Assembly: GCF_001280595.1 (NCBI RefSeq)
Contig: NZ_LITU01000070.1
Coordinates: 199,707-263,706, forward strand
Source of the DNA: Paenibacillus xylanivorans
GTDB lineage: Bacteria > Bacillota > Bacilli > Paenibacillales > Paenibacillaceae
Direction of reading: 5' to 3'
Length of the DNA: 64,000 nt
Program-made: the position numbers and the translations under genes
The notes under the pieces: model-generated
What the model saw: only the letters and a program-made list of their open reading frames with translations
Told to the model about the DNA's origin: nothing
Databases searched by the model: none
In this document: piece after piece, positions 34,120-42,958 of the stretch
Layout: each line of letters starts with the position of its first letter
Numbering within the stretch: position 1 is the first letter of the stretch

Positions 34120-35622
34120 ATGAATGAGGATTGGTTGGAAAAGAAAACAAATTCACATCGTTTCACTCGTCGCCTTTGTTATCTGCTTGCTCTGATCCTG
34201 GCGCTACAATCGCTAGGTATGCTGGTCGCTTCAGGACAACAAGCTTCCGCTGCTCCACTCAGTGTGACCAACGGGATACAGTTCAAGGATACGAACGGAA
34301 ACGTCATTCATGCCCATGGGGGCGGGGTGATCAAGGCTAACGGGTACTACTACTGGTTCGGGGAGAACCGCAATCCGAATGGAACGTTCAAGGCGGTGTC
34401 CGTGTATCGTTCAGCAGATCTGAAAAACTGGGAGTATCGCAATGATGTGCTCACCAGCAGCTCAGCTGCCGAGCTGAACATTTCCAACATCGAACGCCCG
34501 AAAGTCATTTATAACAGTGCAACAGGCAAGTATGTTCTTTGGATGCACAAGGAAAATGGAGTCGATTACGGTGAAGCCCGAGTGGCAGTAGCGACTTCAA
34601 GTACGGTGGATGGCAATTATACGTATGTGGGCAGCTATCGTCCGCTTGGCTACGATTCGAGAGATATGACGGTATATAATGACAACGGAACGGCTTACCT
34701 CATCTCAGCGACCAAAGTGAATGCTGACCTGAATATCTACAAGCTGACCCCGGATTTTCTCGGGGTGGAATCGCTCGTAACGACGCTGTGGCCGGGGCAA
34801 TATCGAGAAGCACCTGCCATGTTCAAAAAGGGCAGCGTCTACTTCCTGATCACATCCGGGGCTACCGGCTGGAATCCGAACCAGGCCAAATATGCTACAG
34901 CGTCCAGCATAACTGGCACATGGAGCGGCCTTAGCAACTTTGGAGACAGCACAACCTATGGTTCCCAATCGGCATACGTGCTTCCGGTGGAAGGCTCACA
35001 GACAACATCCTATCTCTATATGGGTGATCGCTGGGCTGGCGCCTGGAGCGGGCCAGTGCAGGACTCCAAGTATGTGTGGCTGCCACTGTCTTTCCCAAGT
35101 GCAACCAGTCTGGCGATGAACTGGGCAAGCAGTGTTACCATTGATGCAGCTACAGGTTCCGTAACAGGAGTGGATACGCCTGACGTATGGGACCCGAATG
35201 CTTCATATCAGTTGATTAGTCGCAAAAGCAATAAATTACTCAATGTTATCGGTGGTTCTTCGGATAACGGTGCCGATCTGGAGCAGCGGGCAGACGGCGG
35301 CACAACCAGTCAGCGGTGGCAGATCACGGATGCAGGTGGGGGATATGTCAAAATCATCAACCGATCCAGCAGCAAGCTGATCGGTGTGGAAAATGGCTCC
35401 ACAGCAGATGGAACTGTTATTGAACAGTGGGCCGATGGCGGCTGGGCCAGTCAGCAATGGCAGCTGGTTAATGTGGGCGGAGGTTATTATAAATTGAAAA
35501 ACCGCAGCACAGGCAAGGTGCTTGATATTTCCGGACAATCCCTGTCGGACGGGGCCGCCGCAATCCAGTGGACAGATAATGGCGGTACGAATCAGCATTT
35601 CCAGATTGTTAAGGTTCAATAA
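34120..35622 (+). CDS. Secreted GH43-like enzyme with ricin-type lectin domain
   Basis: A 500-residue secreted protein with a signal peptide cut near A-S-A-A-P. The catalytic five-bladed propeller starts I-H-A-H-G-G-G-V-I-K and Y-Y-Y-W-F-G-E, a pattern of GH43 subfamily 24 (exo-beta-1,3-galactanases). R-P-K-V-I-Y-N and Y-R-E-A-P-A-M-F are the later acidic-residue blocks. From about residue 365 a ricin B/CBM13 domain carries three repeats with Q-x-W (S-Q-R-W-Q, S-Q-Q-W-Q, N-Q-H-F-Q). Galactan side chains of arabinogalactan are a likely substrate (inference). ATG 34120 is favoured by GGAGG; the GTG upstream lies inside it. Confidence 0.82.
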   Translation: MNEDWLEKKTNSHRFTRRLCYLLALILALQSLGMLVASGQQASAAPLSVTNGIQFKDTNGNVIHAHGGGVIKANGYYYWFGENRNPNGTFKAVSVYRSADLKNWEYRNDVLTSSSAAELNISNIERPKVIYNSATGKYVLWMHKENGVDYGEARVAVATSSTVDGNYTYVGSYRPLGYDSRDMTVYNDNGTAYLISATKVNADLNIYKLTPDFLGVESLVTTLWPGQYREAPAMFKKGSVYFLITSGATGWNPNQAKYATASSITGTWSGLSNFGDSTTYGSQSAYVLPVEGSQTTSYLYMGDRWAGAWSGPVQDSKYVWLPLSFPSATSLAMNWASSVTIDAATGSVTGVDTPDVWDPNASYQLISRKSNKLLNVIGGSSDNGADLEQRADGGTTSQRWQITDAGGGYVKIINRSSSKLIGVENGSTADGTVIEQWADGGWASQQWQLVNVGGGYYKLKNRSTGKVLDISGQSLSDGAAAIQWTDNGGTNQHFQIVKVQ

Positions 35623-35665
35623 GGATTCATTTTGAGGTGAGCGTTTATCCATCGAGACGGTCTTC

Positions 35666-35706
35666 CGAAGCCCTTGTCCCGCACCTATGGTGGGACAAGG
35701 GTTTCG
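35666..35706 (+). terminator. Terminator after the GH43-like gene
   Basis: CCCTTGTCCC pairs perfectly with GGGACAAGGG and extends outward to CGAA/TTCG with a mismatch. The T-run is short. Confidence 0.65.
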
Positions 35707-35861
35707 TCATGTAATCACGATTGTTACGTGATGTTTTACACGGGATGATATACAGGCGTTCTCTCTCATCGTGACTTCCTACCGATCCTTTCCATCCTAA
35801 ACTGTGGTAAACTAGTATAATTGTAGAAATATATACATAGAGACAGGAGCTGGATAGCGAA

Positions 35862-36647
35862 GTGAGCGAAGAACAAGTACTGTCAATTGAAGGCTTGCGT
35901 ATGCGGTATAACGGGCGTTATGTGCTGAATGGTATTGATCTGGAAGTGAATCGGGGCGAGATGATCGGATACATCGGTCCGAACGGTGCGGGTAAAAGCA
36001 CGACGGTCAAGATTTTGCTCGGACTGGTTGAGGGGTATGTGGGCACGGTTCGCATTTTTGGCAAGGATATCGCGGACGGTGACGTTGAATATAAGCGCAG
36101 AATCGGTTATGTGCCTGAAGTGGCGGAATTATACGAACAATTAACCCCGGCAGAGTATCTGACGTTTACCGGAGAATTGTACGGGTTGTCCTATGAAGAT
36201 GCCGATTATAAGGCGAAATTGCTGATGGACTGTTTTGGACTGGAAAAATCATATCATTCTCGCATTGCTTCCTTCTCCAAAGGCATGCGTCAGAAAGTAT
36301 TGCTGATCTCCGCGCTGCTGCATGACCCGGATTTGTTGTTCCTTGATGAACCGCTCAGCGGACTGGATGCCAACAGCGTGATGGTGGTGAAGGAGATTTT
36401 GACGAGGCTATCAGCCAAAGGCACAACCATATTCTATTCGTCACACATTATGGATGTGGTGGAGAAGATCAGCAGTCGAATCGTCCTGATTGCCGAAGGA
36501 CGCGTGATGGCGGATGGTACATTCAGGCAGCTTCAGCAGCAATCCATGGAGGGCTCACTGGAGGAAGTATTTAATCAACTGACGGGCTTCAATGAGCATC
36601 AGGCGATTGCCGAACGCTTTGTGTCCATCGTGCAGGAGGTGTACTGA
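35862..36647 (+). CDS. ABC transporter ATP-binding protein
   Basis: A 261-residue ATPase. Walker A is G-P-N-G-A-G-K-S-T-T, the signature is F-S-K-G-M-R-Q-K (a variant LSGGQ common in exporter-type ATPases), and Walker B is L-L-F-L-D-E-P-L-S-G-L-D. The start is GTG, with AGGAG about 12 bases upstream. The permease gene starts one base after its stop. The pair resembles exporter systems of the ABC-2 class; the cargo is not visible. Confidence 0.9.
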   Translation: MSEEQVLSIEGLRMRYNGRYVLNGIDLEVNRGEMIGYIGPNGAGKSTTVKILLGLVEGYVGTVRIFGKDIADGDVEYKRRIGYVPEVAELYEQLTPAEYLTFTGELYGLSYEDADYKAKLLMDCFGLEKSYHSRIASFSKGMRQKVLLISALLHDPDLLFLDEPLSGLDANSVMVVKEILTRLSAKGTTIFYSSHIMDVVEKISSRIVLIAEGRVMADGTFRQLQQQSMEGSLEEVFNQLTGFNEHQAIAERFVSIVQEVY

Positions 36648-36648
36648 T

Positions 36649-38310
36649 ATGGCGGAATCCTCTGACTTCCGTACGCTGAAGATTCTGGATCGTTTTCGGC
36701 ATATCATCGCAAGGACAGGAGCCGACTATGATGTACTGCGTCTTATTCTACGGGTGAAGTTTCAGATGGATCAGCGCAGGGTGCCGACGGTATTGTCAAC
36801 GCGCAATGGCAATAAGGAGCAAAAAGAAGGCAATCTGTATCTGCGTTCCCTCTGGTTATATGCACTAATGGGGCTGATTCTGGTTCCGTTTGTTGTCTGG
36901 GATACGGGTCACTTCATGCTTCAGATGGGTCTTGTGGCCGCCATGCTGATGTTTATGATCATGACATCCATGATCTCGGACTTTTCTTCGGTACTGCTGG
37001 ATATTCGGGATCGTAATATTATCATGACCAAGCCGGTGCATGGGCGTACCGTTGGCATGGCTCGAGCCATTCACGCGGGAGTCTATCTGCTGCTACTGAC
37101 AGGCTCCCTGACGGCTGCACCGCTGATAGCGGGATTGATTGCCCACGGGATCGGCTTTTTCCTGCTTTTCCTGGTGGAACTGATTCTGATTAATATGTTG
37201 ATTCTGGTGACCACGTCCCTGATCTATCTATTTATGATGAAGTTTCTGGATGGCGAGAAGCTGAAGGACATGATTAATATGGTGCAGATCCTGCTCTCGA
37301 TCGGGATTGCCGTAGGATATCAACTGGTCATACGTTCGTTCAGCATTATCGATTTTAATATGGTGTTCACGCCTGCCTGGTGGCAGTTACTGCTGCCTCC
37401 GGTATGGTATGCGGCGGCATTTGAGTTGCTGTTCGGCGGTGGTGGAGGTACCTGGCTGTATGTTTTCTCGGCGCTTGCCTTGATCGTTCCGATAGTAAGT
37501 CTGTTGGTGTACGTGAAGCTGATGCCTTCCTTCGAATTGTATTTGGAGAAAATGGCACATGCAGGTCAGGCCTCTGGACGAAGACGTGGGGGATGGGATC
37601 GCATCATGGCTAAGGTATTCTCCCGTTCCAGAGAGGAGCAGGCATGCTTTCGTTTGTCTGCCAGTATGATGCGAAATGAGCGGGAATTCAAGCTCAAGGT
37701 GTATCCGTCCATGGGATTATCCTTCGTATTGCCGTATGTGTTCTGGTTCACCCAACTACAGAGTTCTTCGTGGACAGAGTTCAGGGAAAGCTCCTTCTTT
37801 TACACGCTGTATATTGTTCTCTTACTGATTGTGACGGTGGTAACCATGCTGAAGTATTCTGGACAATACAAAGCATTTTGGACCTTCCGTGCTGCCCCTT
37901 TGGCGAATGAGAACGCACTGTACAGCGGAGCCTTGAAAGCCTTCTTATGCAACATGTTCCTACCGGTGTTTATATTGAACGCCATCGTATTTGTGTGGAC
38001 CTTTGGTCTGCGGATTCTCCCTGATCTGGTCATTATATTGTTGGTAGCAACCGCACTTATCCCGTTGTCTGGAAGACTGTTGCTGCGAAAACCGCCGTTT
38101 TCCCAATCCTTTAGTGTGGCCGGGCAGAGTGACGGCTGGCTCGTATTTGCTTTCTTTCCGCTCATGGCATTGTTATGGGGGTTACATGTATTCATCCGCA
38201 CACTACCAGCAGGCATCTGGATCTATGCTGCGCTTCTGGTGGTGACCAATGTGCTGTTCTGGATGATGCTGCACCGAGTGAAGCGAGCACCTGTAACGGT
38301 TGAAGTTTAA
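36649..38310 (+). CDS. ABC transporter permease, large ABC-2-like
   Basis: A 553-residue membrane protein with about 12 hydrophobic segments in two sets separated by a cytoplasmic loop near 290-330. It begins after a hydrophilic N-terminus of about 65 residues. The large size and the conserved-looking R-x-K-F-Q-M-D start resemble the YhaP/YthQ-like exporter permeases of Firmicutes, not sugar importers. AGGAGGTG, overlapping the end of the ATPase gene, sets this ATG; the longer frame starts inside the ATPase gene. Function unknown beyond export. Confidence 0.85.
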   Translation: MAESSDFRTLKILDRFRHIIARTGADYDVLRLILRVKFQMDQRRVPTVLSTRNGNKEQKEGNLYLRSLWLYALMGLILVPFVVWDTGHFMLQMGLVAAMLMFMIMTSMISDFSSVLLDIRDRNIIMTKPVHGRTVGMARAIHAGVYLLLLTGSLTAAPLIAGLIAHGIGFFLLFLVELILINMLILVTTSLIYLFMMKFLDGEKLKDMINMVQILLSIGIAVGYQLVIRSFSIIDFNMVFTPAWWQLLLPPVWYAAAFELLFGGGGGTWLYVFSALALIVPIVSLLVYVKLMPSFELYLEKMAHAGQASGRRRGGWDRIMAKVFSRSREEQACFRLSASMMRNEREFKLKVYPSMGLSFVLPYVFWFTQLQSSSWTEFRESSFFYTLYIVLLLIVTVVTMLKYSGQYKAFWTFRAAPLANENALYSGALKAFLCNMFLPVFILNAIVFVWTFGLRILPDLVIILLVATALIPLSGRLLLRKPPFSQSFSVAGQSDGWLVFAFFPLMALLWGLHVFIRTLPAGIWIYAALLVVTNVLFWMMLHRVKRAPVTVEV

Positions 38311-38375
38311 TGCGGTAGCCGGTTAAGGTTCCATGATGAAGGTTGGAAGTTGTACACGTTAAGAAAAATTGCTTC

Positions 38376-38413
38376 AAGCCAATCCGGGTCATTGAACCGA
38401 ATTGGCTTTTTAC
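38376..38413 (+). terminator. Terminator after the ABC exporter genes
   Basis: AAGCCAAT pairs with ATTGGCTT, with an inner CCGG/CCG extension, followed by a T-run. Confidence 0.8.
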
Positions 38414-38555
38414 GGTTTTCAAATTCTATCAGGTTCTCTAGGGCGATATGCTGGATCTTAATGATGGAGAAAATGATATGGCCAAGTTAACCGTAATCTC
38501 GATTGTGGAGTATTTAATCGCTGGAGATGTTGGAGTGTAGCGTTCAATTGGTATG

Positions 38556-39773
38556 TTAATCATTGGGTTTTCCGCTTTGCAGGATAGCCTCTGCGAGTTG
38601 ATCGGCTGCATCTGCTGTAGATATGGCAGATTGCTCCGCTCTTGTATAGACCTTGGAAAGTGTGCCCGCAATCCCCGCCACCTTCTGGCGGATCAGGTCG
38701 GGCCCCGCGCCCTCAAGCTCGTAGGCGGTGCTGATAATTCCGCCTGCGTTGAGCACATAGTCAGGCGCGTACAGGATGCCGCGCGCCTGCATTCGGCGAA
38801 CAACCAGCTCCCGATGACTGAGCTGGTTGTTCGCCGCCCCGGCAACGGTGGAGCAGCGCAGCTCCTCCACCGTTGCCGGGGTCAATACGCCCCCCAGGGC
38901 ACAGGGGGCGAACACCTTGCAGTCAGCGGCGTGAATATGGGCCGGATCGGCCGAAATGGCGCCGCTGAACTGCACAAGGGCACGTTGTACACGTTCGGGT
39001 ACAACGTCTGCCACGATGAGCCGTGCCCCGGCTGCATGCAGGTAACGGCACAGGGCATACCCGACCTTGCCCAGTCCCTGGACGGCAACGGAAATGCCCT
39101 GCAAGGCGCCGGTGCCTTGGTGACGCAGCGATGTCACAATGCCGGTGTATACACCGTAGGCGGTCATTTCGGCCGTGAAATCATCCTGCGCGCCAAGTGA
39201 CCCGGTCGTATCTGTCACATGCACCGTTTCCAGCCGGATCTGATCCATGTCTGCCGCCGTAGTGCCCAAATCAAGCCCAGTGACATAACGTCCGTTCAGT
39301 CTTTCCAGATAGCGGCCCAGAGAACGGAACGTTTCGGCACGCCGGGAAGCTAGTGGGTTATTTATGGATGGTCTAATTAATCCTTTATCTAATTCGTCCA
39401 ATGTATCTTTGTCTTTAATGATGTTCGCAGGGTGAACAACGTTCTGTTTACCTTTTCCGGAATTTAAATTGTTGTCTGGGCTGGCCTCGCCCGATTGGAT
39501 GATCATTTCGGCTGGCACATCCCACACCACAGCTTTACCTCCGCCATAAGGCAGACCGGAAACTGCCGACTTGTAGGTCATGCCTTTGGCAAGTTTAATG
39601 GCATCCCGAACCGCTTCTTCCTCCGATGCATACGTCCAGCAGCGACATCCTCCAAGTGCGGGACCCAGCACCGTACTATGAATGGCAATGACGGCCTTGA
39701 GCCCGCTGCGTGGATCATGGCAAAATATGAGTTCTTCCATACCTTCCCGTTCCATCTCGTGCCACAACTGCAT
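38556..39773 (-). CDS. Leu/Phe/Val dehydrogenase with a 47-residue insertion
   Basis: A 405-residue NAD-dependent amino-acid dehydrogenase. G-L-P-Y-G-G-G-K-A with the catalytic lysine, Q-G-L-G-K-V-G for NAD binding and A-P-D-Y-V-L-N-A-G-G mark the Glu/Leu/Phe/Val family. It interconverts a branched-chain or aromatic amino acid and its keto acid with ammonia release, supplying precursors for branched fatty acids. ATG 39773 follows AAGGGGGA. Compared with the usual length of about 365 it has an extra, polar stretch (about residues 95-141) just where the catalytic domain loop after G-G-G-K-A should be short. Its DNA is AT-rich within an otherwise GC-rich gene. Activity is probable but not certain. 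Confidence 0.85.
   Translation of the reverse strand: MQLWHEMEREGMEELIFCHDPRSGLKAVIAIHSTVLGPALGGCRCWTYASEEEAVRDAIKLAKGMTYKSAVSGLPYGGGKAVVWDVPAEMIIQSGEASPDNNLNSGKGKQNVVHPANIIKDKDTLDELDKGLIRPSINNPLASRRAETFRSLGRYLERLNGRYVTGLDLGTTAADMDQIRLETVHVTDTTGSLGAQDDFTAEMTAYGVYTGIVTSLRHQGTGALQGISVAVQGLGKVGYALCRYLHAAGARLIVADVVPERVQRALVQFSGAISADPAHIHAADCKVFAPCALGGVLTPATVEELRCSTVAGAANNQLSHRELVVRRMQARGILYAPDYVLNAGGIISTAYELEGAGPDLIRQKVAGIAGTLSKVYTRAEQSAISTADAADQLAEAILQSGKPND
38794..38910. repeat. Three consecutive hairpins inside the dehydrogenase gene
   Basis: Arms 38794-38810 and 38820-38836 pair perfectly over 17 bp. Directly next, 38837-38853 and 38865-38881 pair perfectly over 17 bp. A third, shorter stem pairs 38888-38894 with 38904-38910 (7 bp). 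The sequence still encodes conserved residues (A-G-A-A-N-N-Q-L), so structure and code are superimposed. Confidence 0.8.
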
Positions 39774-40115
39774 GGCAGTTCCCCCTTTTGGTAGCCGTCG
39801 TTTCCCGAACCTATTTGCCTGAACATCTCGCTCTAATTGCTGATGACTCAGCATATTCAGTCACGCAGCTTTTCGCCCCTGGGTCTCAGGCCGGGTTGAT
39901 AATGAGTAGAAAGGGCTCTATAATGGCAGTTCCGGCATGCATGTGGGCAGAAAATGCAGCTGATTTACGTTCAACCGTTTAAAATGACCGCATAACGTCC
40001 AATGATGGAGATATAGTAAAACGTACAGATGCGTAAATGAAGTGCAGAGGGAACGGAATGAAGGCGCGCAACAACAGCCCATTCCGGTGTCAAAGTCAGG
40101 AAAGAGGGATTGCGA
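39774..40115. other. Divergent spacer between the dehydrogenase and UPF0316 genes
   Basis: About 340 bases with no convincing ORF, repeat or operator. The right half is AT-richer and probably holds the promoter of the UPF0316 gene; no boxes were fixed with confidence. Confidence 0.4.
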
Positions 40116-40631
40116 TTGTTTAAAATACTGGTATTTATCTTTTTGATTCAGATTGTGTATGTATCCGCGTATACACTTCGGATGATTCTGACGCTCAAAG
40201 GACAGAAATATATTGCTGCGCTCATCAGTATGGGTGAAATTGTGATCTATGTACTCGGCCTGAATTTGGTACTCAAATATCTGACTCAACCTTCTGCGTT
40301 GATTGTGTATGCCGTTGGTTATGGGCTAGGGGTATTGCTGGGTGCCTGGATTGAAGAGAAGATTGCGCTCGGTTACGTTACCGTTAAGGTTATTTGTAAC
40401 CAGATGGGCGGGGATGTGGCGAATGCCTTGCGGGATAAAGGGTACGGTGTTACAGCCTGGGTTGGCAGTGGGCGTGACGGAGATCGACTGGTTATGGAAA
40501 TTTTGGCGAAACGCAAAAACCAGAAACTGCTGTATCAGACGATTCTGGAGCTTGATCCCAAAGCATTTGTCATTACCGTCGAACCCAAACAGTTCCATGG
40601 CGGGTTCTGGACACGTTCCATCAAAAGATAA
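40116..40631 (+). CDS. UPF0316 membrane protein (YebE-like, DUF2179)
   Basis: A 171-residue protein: three membrane segments (about 1-75, with R-M-I-L-T-L-K-G-Q-K-Y) followed by a soluble DUF2179 domain (about 85-160) ending near P-K-A-F-V-I-T-V-E-P-K. Family members are of unknown function. The DUF2179 fold binds small ligands, possibly nucleotides, in other proteins. The second TTG is chosen since GAGGG is 7 bases upstream and related proteins start at that position. Confidence 0.85.
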   Translation: MFKILVFIFLIQIVYVSAYTLRMILTLKGQKYIAALISMGEIVIYVLGLNLVLKYLTQPSALIVYAVGYGLGVLLGAWIEEKIALGYVTVKVICNQMGGDVANALRDKGYGVTAWVGSGRDGDRLVMEILAKRKNQKLLYQTILELDPKAFVITVEPKQFHGGFWTRSIKR

Positions 40632-40637
40632 ATTATG

Positions 40638-40668
40638 GCAGGTCTGCACGAGGTGCAGGCCTGCTTTT
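40638..40668 (+). terminator. Terminator after the UPF0316 gene
   Basis: GCAGGTCTGCAC pairs with GTGCAGGCCTGC (one G-U), followed by five T. Confidence 0.9.
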
Positions 40669-40710
40669 TAGTTGTAAATATAACATTTGTTAAATTTTCA
40701 GATAAAGTTA

Positions 40711-41061
40711 TCATTCAAAGTATTTTCGACGAATTGAATAATACGCGGGTTTCTCACCCTTTTTATCAATAAGAGATACTTGTAGCAATTCTTTGATTGT
40801 TTTGCGGATCGTCATTTCGGATTTATTTGAAATTTCAGCCAATTCTTTGATGGTCAGTCCGTTTTCTGTAACAAAGAAATGGTTTTGGGCCAAGATAAAC
40901 ATGATATGGCCATATATGGCATCTTTATCTTTGAGTCTGTAATCTTTAGACAGTTTGTTCTCAGTAATTTTAAGTAATTCAATTTTTTCTTTTAACTCTC
41001 CACTCATTTTGCTAAGCGTTTCAAGAATAATTTCAAGGAAAGATTCAATAAAACAATTCAT
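40711..41061 (-). CDS. Winged-helix DNA-binding protein, MarR-like
   Basis: A 116-residue protein whose second half is a winged helix: L-T-I-K-E-L-A-E-I-S, K-S-E-M-T-I-R-K-T-I-K-E-L, then L-I-D-K-K-G and Y-Y-S-I-R wing. The first 60 residues are helical and probably dimerise. The DNA is distinctly more AT-rich than that of the neighbours, suggesting recent acquisition. GGGG lies before the ATG. It is separated from the pectate lyase gene by a divergent 310-base spacer and could regulate it; no other target is obvious. Confidence 0.65.
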   Translation of the reverse strand: MNCFIESFLEIILETLSKMSGELKEKIELLKITENKLSKDYRLKDKDAIYGHIMFILAQNHFFVTENGLTIKELAEISNKSEMTIRKTIKELLQVSLIDKKGEKPAYYSIRRKYFE

Positions 41062-41273
41062 TTCGCCCCGACTCTTAATACTATTTGTAATCTCGAAATT
41101 CTCCAGATACTTGTTCCTATACGTATAATATTCTCACTAAATCTCAAGTGATTGTTCAATTATGGTAGAAGGGCCCTATACATAAGTTAAGTACGTACGA
41201 TGCTAGGTTGCATACGGTACAATCCCTGAAGATACGATCACTTATACATAGGATCTGAGATAAGGATTATTGT

Positions 41274-41287
41274 TGTAATCGCTTCCA
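41274..41287 (+). promoter_or_regulatory. Probable cre site before the pectate lyase gene
   Basis: Read on the minus strand this is TGGAAGCGATTACA, two mismatches from the cre consensus, about 90 bases before the start codon. It fits carbon catabolite repression of a pectinase. A short AAGGAC/GTCCTT inverted repeat follows near 41299. The rest of 41062-41374 holds no recognised gene. Confidence 0.45.
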
Positions 41288-41374
41288 GCACTTACATTAA
41301 GGACAAGTCCTTCGTGACATGCGATGGCAGAGATGGACGGACGTAATCATTATAATTTAGGGAGGAATGGTTTT

Positions 41375-42802
41375 ATGAAAAGCAAGATTCGAACATGGTG
41401 CAGTGCAGCGCTGGCTCTGACGTTGGGCTTGACCCTGTTGTCTGGACCGACAAGTGTACAGGCAGCGGGCAATTCAGATTACAATCTTACAGGTTTCTCC
41501 CAAGGGAATTCGGGTGGAGGCACGATCAGCGAATCGGATACGTCCAAGTATAAGAAGGTGTACAATGCAACGGATCTGGCTGCGGCTCTGAAAAAGAATT
41601 CCGGTGTCAAAGTCGTCGAGATTATGAACGACCTGAACTTGGGATGGAATGAAATTCCGAGCGCTGCTCAGACCTCGCCTTTTGCCAAGCATAATGATGC
41701 ACTGACTCACCCTATACTGAAACAAACGGGTGTCAGCAAGCTGACGATCGATAGCTTCAATGGCCTGACCATTTTCTCAGCCAATGGGGCCAAGATCAAA
41801 CATGCGGCCTTCAGCGTCAAACGCAGTTCCAACGTCATCATCCGCAACCTTGAATTCGATGAGTTATGGGAATGGGATGAATCAACCAAAGGCGATTATG
41901 ACAAAAATGACTGGGATTACATTACTCTTGAAGAGAACAACAACGTATGGATTGATCACTGTACATTCAATAAAGCATATGATGGGCTTGTCGATTCGAA
42001 AAAAGGAACAAGCGGTGTGACCATCTCCTGGTCCCTCTTCAAGGGGGATGACGGCAGCTCGAACAGCTGGGTTACCCAGCAGATTAACGAGTTGGAAGCG
42101 AACAAAGCTTCCTACCCAATGTACAATTACCTGCGCAGTAGCGCGGTTGGGCTCAGCAAAGCCGATATCATTGCCGTTTCGTCTCCTCAGAAAAAAGGCC
42201 ATCTGGTTGGTTCCACCAGCTTCGAATCGGCCAATGCCAATCTATCCATGACCCTGCACCATAACCTGTACAAGGACATCCAGGATCGCATGCCACGTCT
42301 GCGTGGAGGGAATGCGCACGCCTACAATATCGTGATGGATGCGACAGGGGCCCGTGCGGCTAAATCCAGAATCACTTCTGCAATGGCAACGGCGATTTCG
42401 TCCAAAGGGTACCATTTTGATATTATCGGCAATGGAGCGATCTCCACTGAAAGCGGCGCAGTGCTGGTCGAAAAGTCGGTGATCAAAGACGTACTGTTCC
42501 CGGTCCGCAACAACCAGACCGACCCGGCCGATGCAACGTATACCGGTAAAATTCAGGTGACCGACACCATGTATTCACTGGATGGAAGCTCATTCCGTGG
42601 AAACAGTGATACGTCAGGCAGTCCGCTCAGCCCGGTTCCGGCCGCAGTGAAAGCTTTCTCCTGGAACGGATTCTCTTCACTTCCTTACAGCTACACTACG
42701 GATGATCCAGCGACGCTGAATGCACGCCTTACCGGTTCAAGCGGAGCAGGTGCAGGCAAATTAACTTGGTCCAAAGACAACTGGCTGAAGACGAGTTACT
42801 AG
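41375..42802 (+). CDS. pel: Pectate lyase, polysaccharide lyase family 1
   Basis: A 475-residue secreted enzyme that cleaves polygalacturonate by calcium-dependent beta-elimination. The signal peptide ends near V-Q-A-A-G. The parallel beta-helix carries the PL1 signatures N-N-V-W-I-D-H-C-T-F and D-R-M-P-R-L-R-G-G-N-A-H-A-Y-N, which supplies the catalytic arginine. Calcium-site Asp residues are in Y-D-G-L-V-D. It has no extra binding module. ATG 41375 is chosen, with AGGGAGG 8 bases upstream. Terminators flank it, so it is monocistronic. Confidence 0.92.
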   Translation: MKSKIRTWCSAALALTLGLTLLSGPTSVQAAGNSDYNLTGFSQGNSGGGTISESDTSKYKKVYNATDLAAALKKNSGVKVVEIMNDLNLGWNEIPSAAQTSPFAKHNDALTHPILKQTGVSKLTIDSFNGLTIFSANGAKIKHAAFSVKRSSNVIIRNLEFDELWEWDESTKGDYDKNDWDYITLEENNNVWIDHCTFNKAYDGLVDSKKGTSGVTISWSLFKGDDGSSNSWVTQQINELEANKASYPMYNYLRSSAVGLSKADIIAVSSPQKKGHLVGSTSFESANANLSMTLHHNLYKDIQDRMPRLRGGNAHAYNIVMDATGARAAKSRITSAMATAISSKGYHFDIIGNGAISTESGAVLVEKSVIKDVLFPVRNNQTDPADATYTGKIQVTDTMYSLDGSSFRGNSDTSGSPLSPVPAAVKAFSWNGFSSLPYSYTTDDPATLNARLTGSSGAGAGKLTWSKDNWLKTSY

Positions 42803-42888
42803 GTGCTACAGGAGTTGGGTGTTAGAACGAGTGGCGAGTGGCTGTGATCTACAGGGATTCCTGGCCAACTTATCGTTTTTTCATAAGC

Positions 42889-42933
42889 AAAGAGTGCTCC
42901 TGCAGCCGTAATGGCCGGGAGCACTCTTTTTTT
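42889..42933. terminator. Terminator between the pectate lyase and lacI-type genes
   Basis: AAAGAGTGCTCC and GGAGCACTCTTT pair perfectly; the T-run of seven serves the plus strand. It may also end the convergent LacI-type gene, though the minus-strand T-run is short. Confidence 0.85.
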
Positions 42934-42958
42934 GTGGAACGGGAGTTGTAGTTCCTTG

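Noticed and set aside
38794..38910. The consecutive hairpins as a CRISPR array or terminator cluster
   Set aside because: The stems differ in sequence, have no repeated unit or spacers and no T-run, and lie within a conserved coding segment.
38553..39200. Plus-strand 215-codon frame opposite the dehydrogenase
   Set aside because: The minus strand encodes a recognisable enzyme with conserved motifs; the plus frame exists because of high GC and has no start signals.
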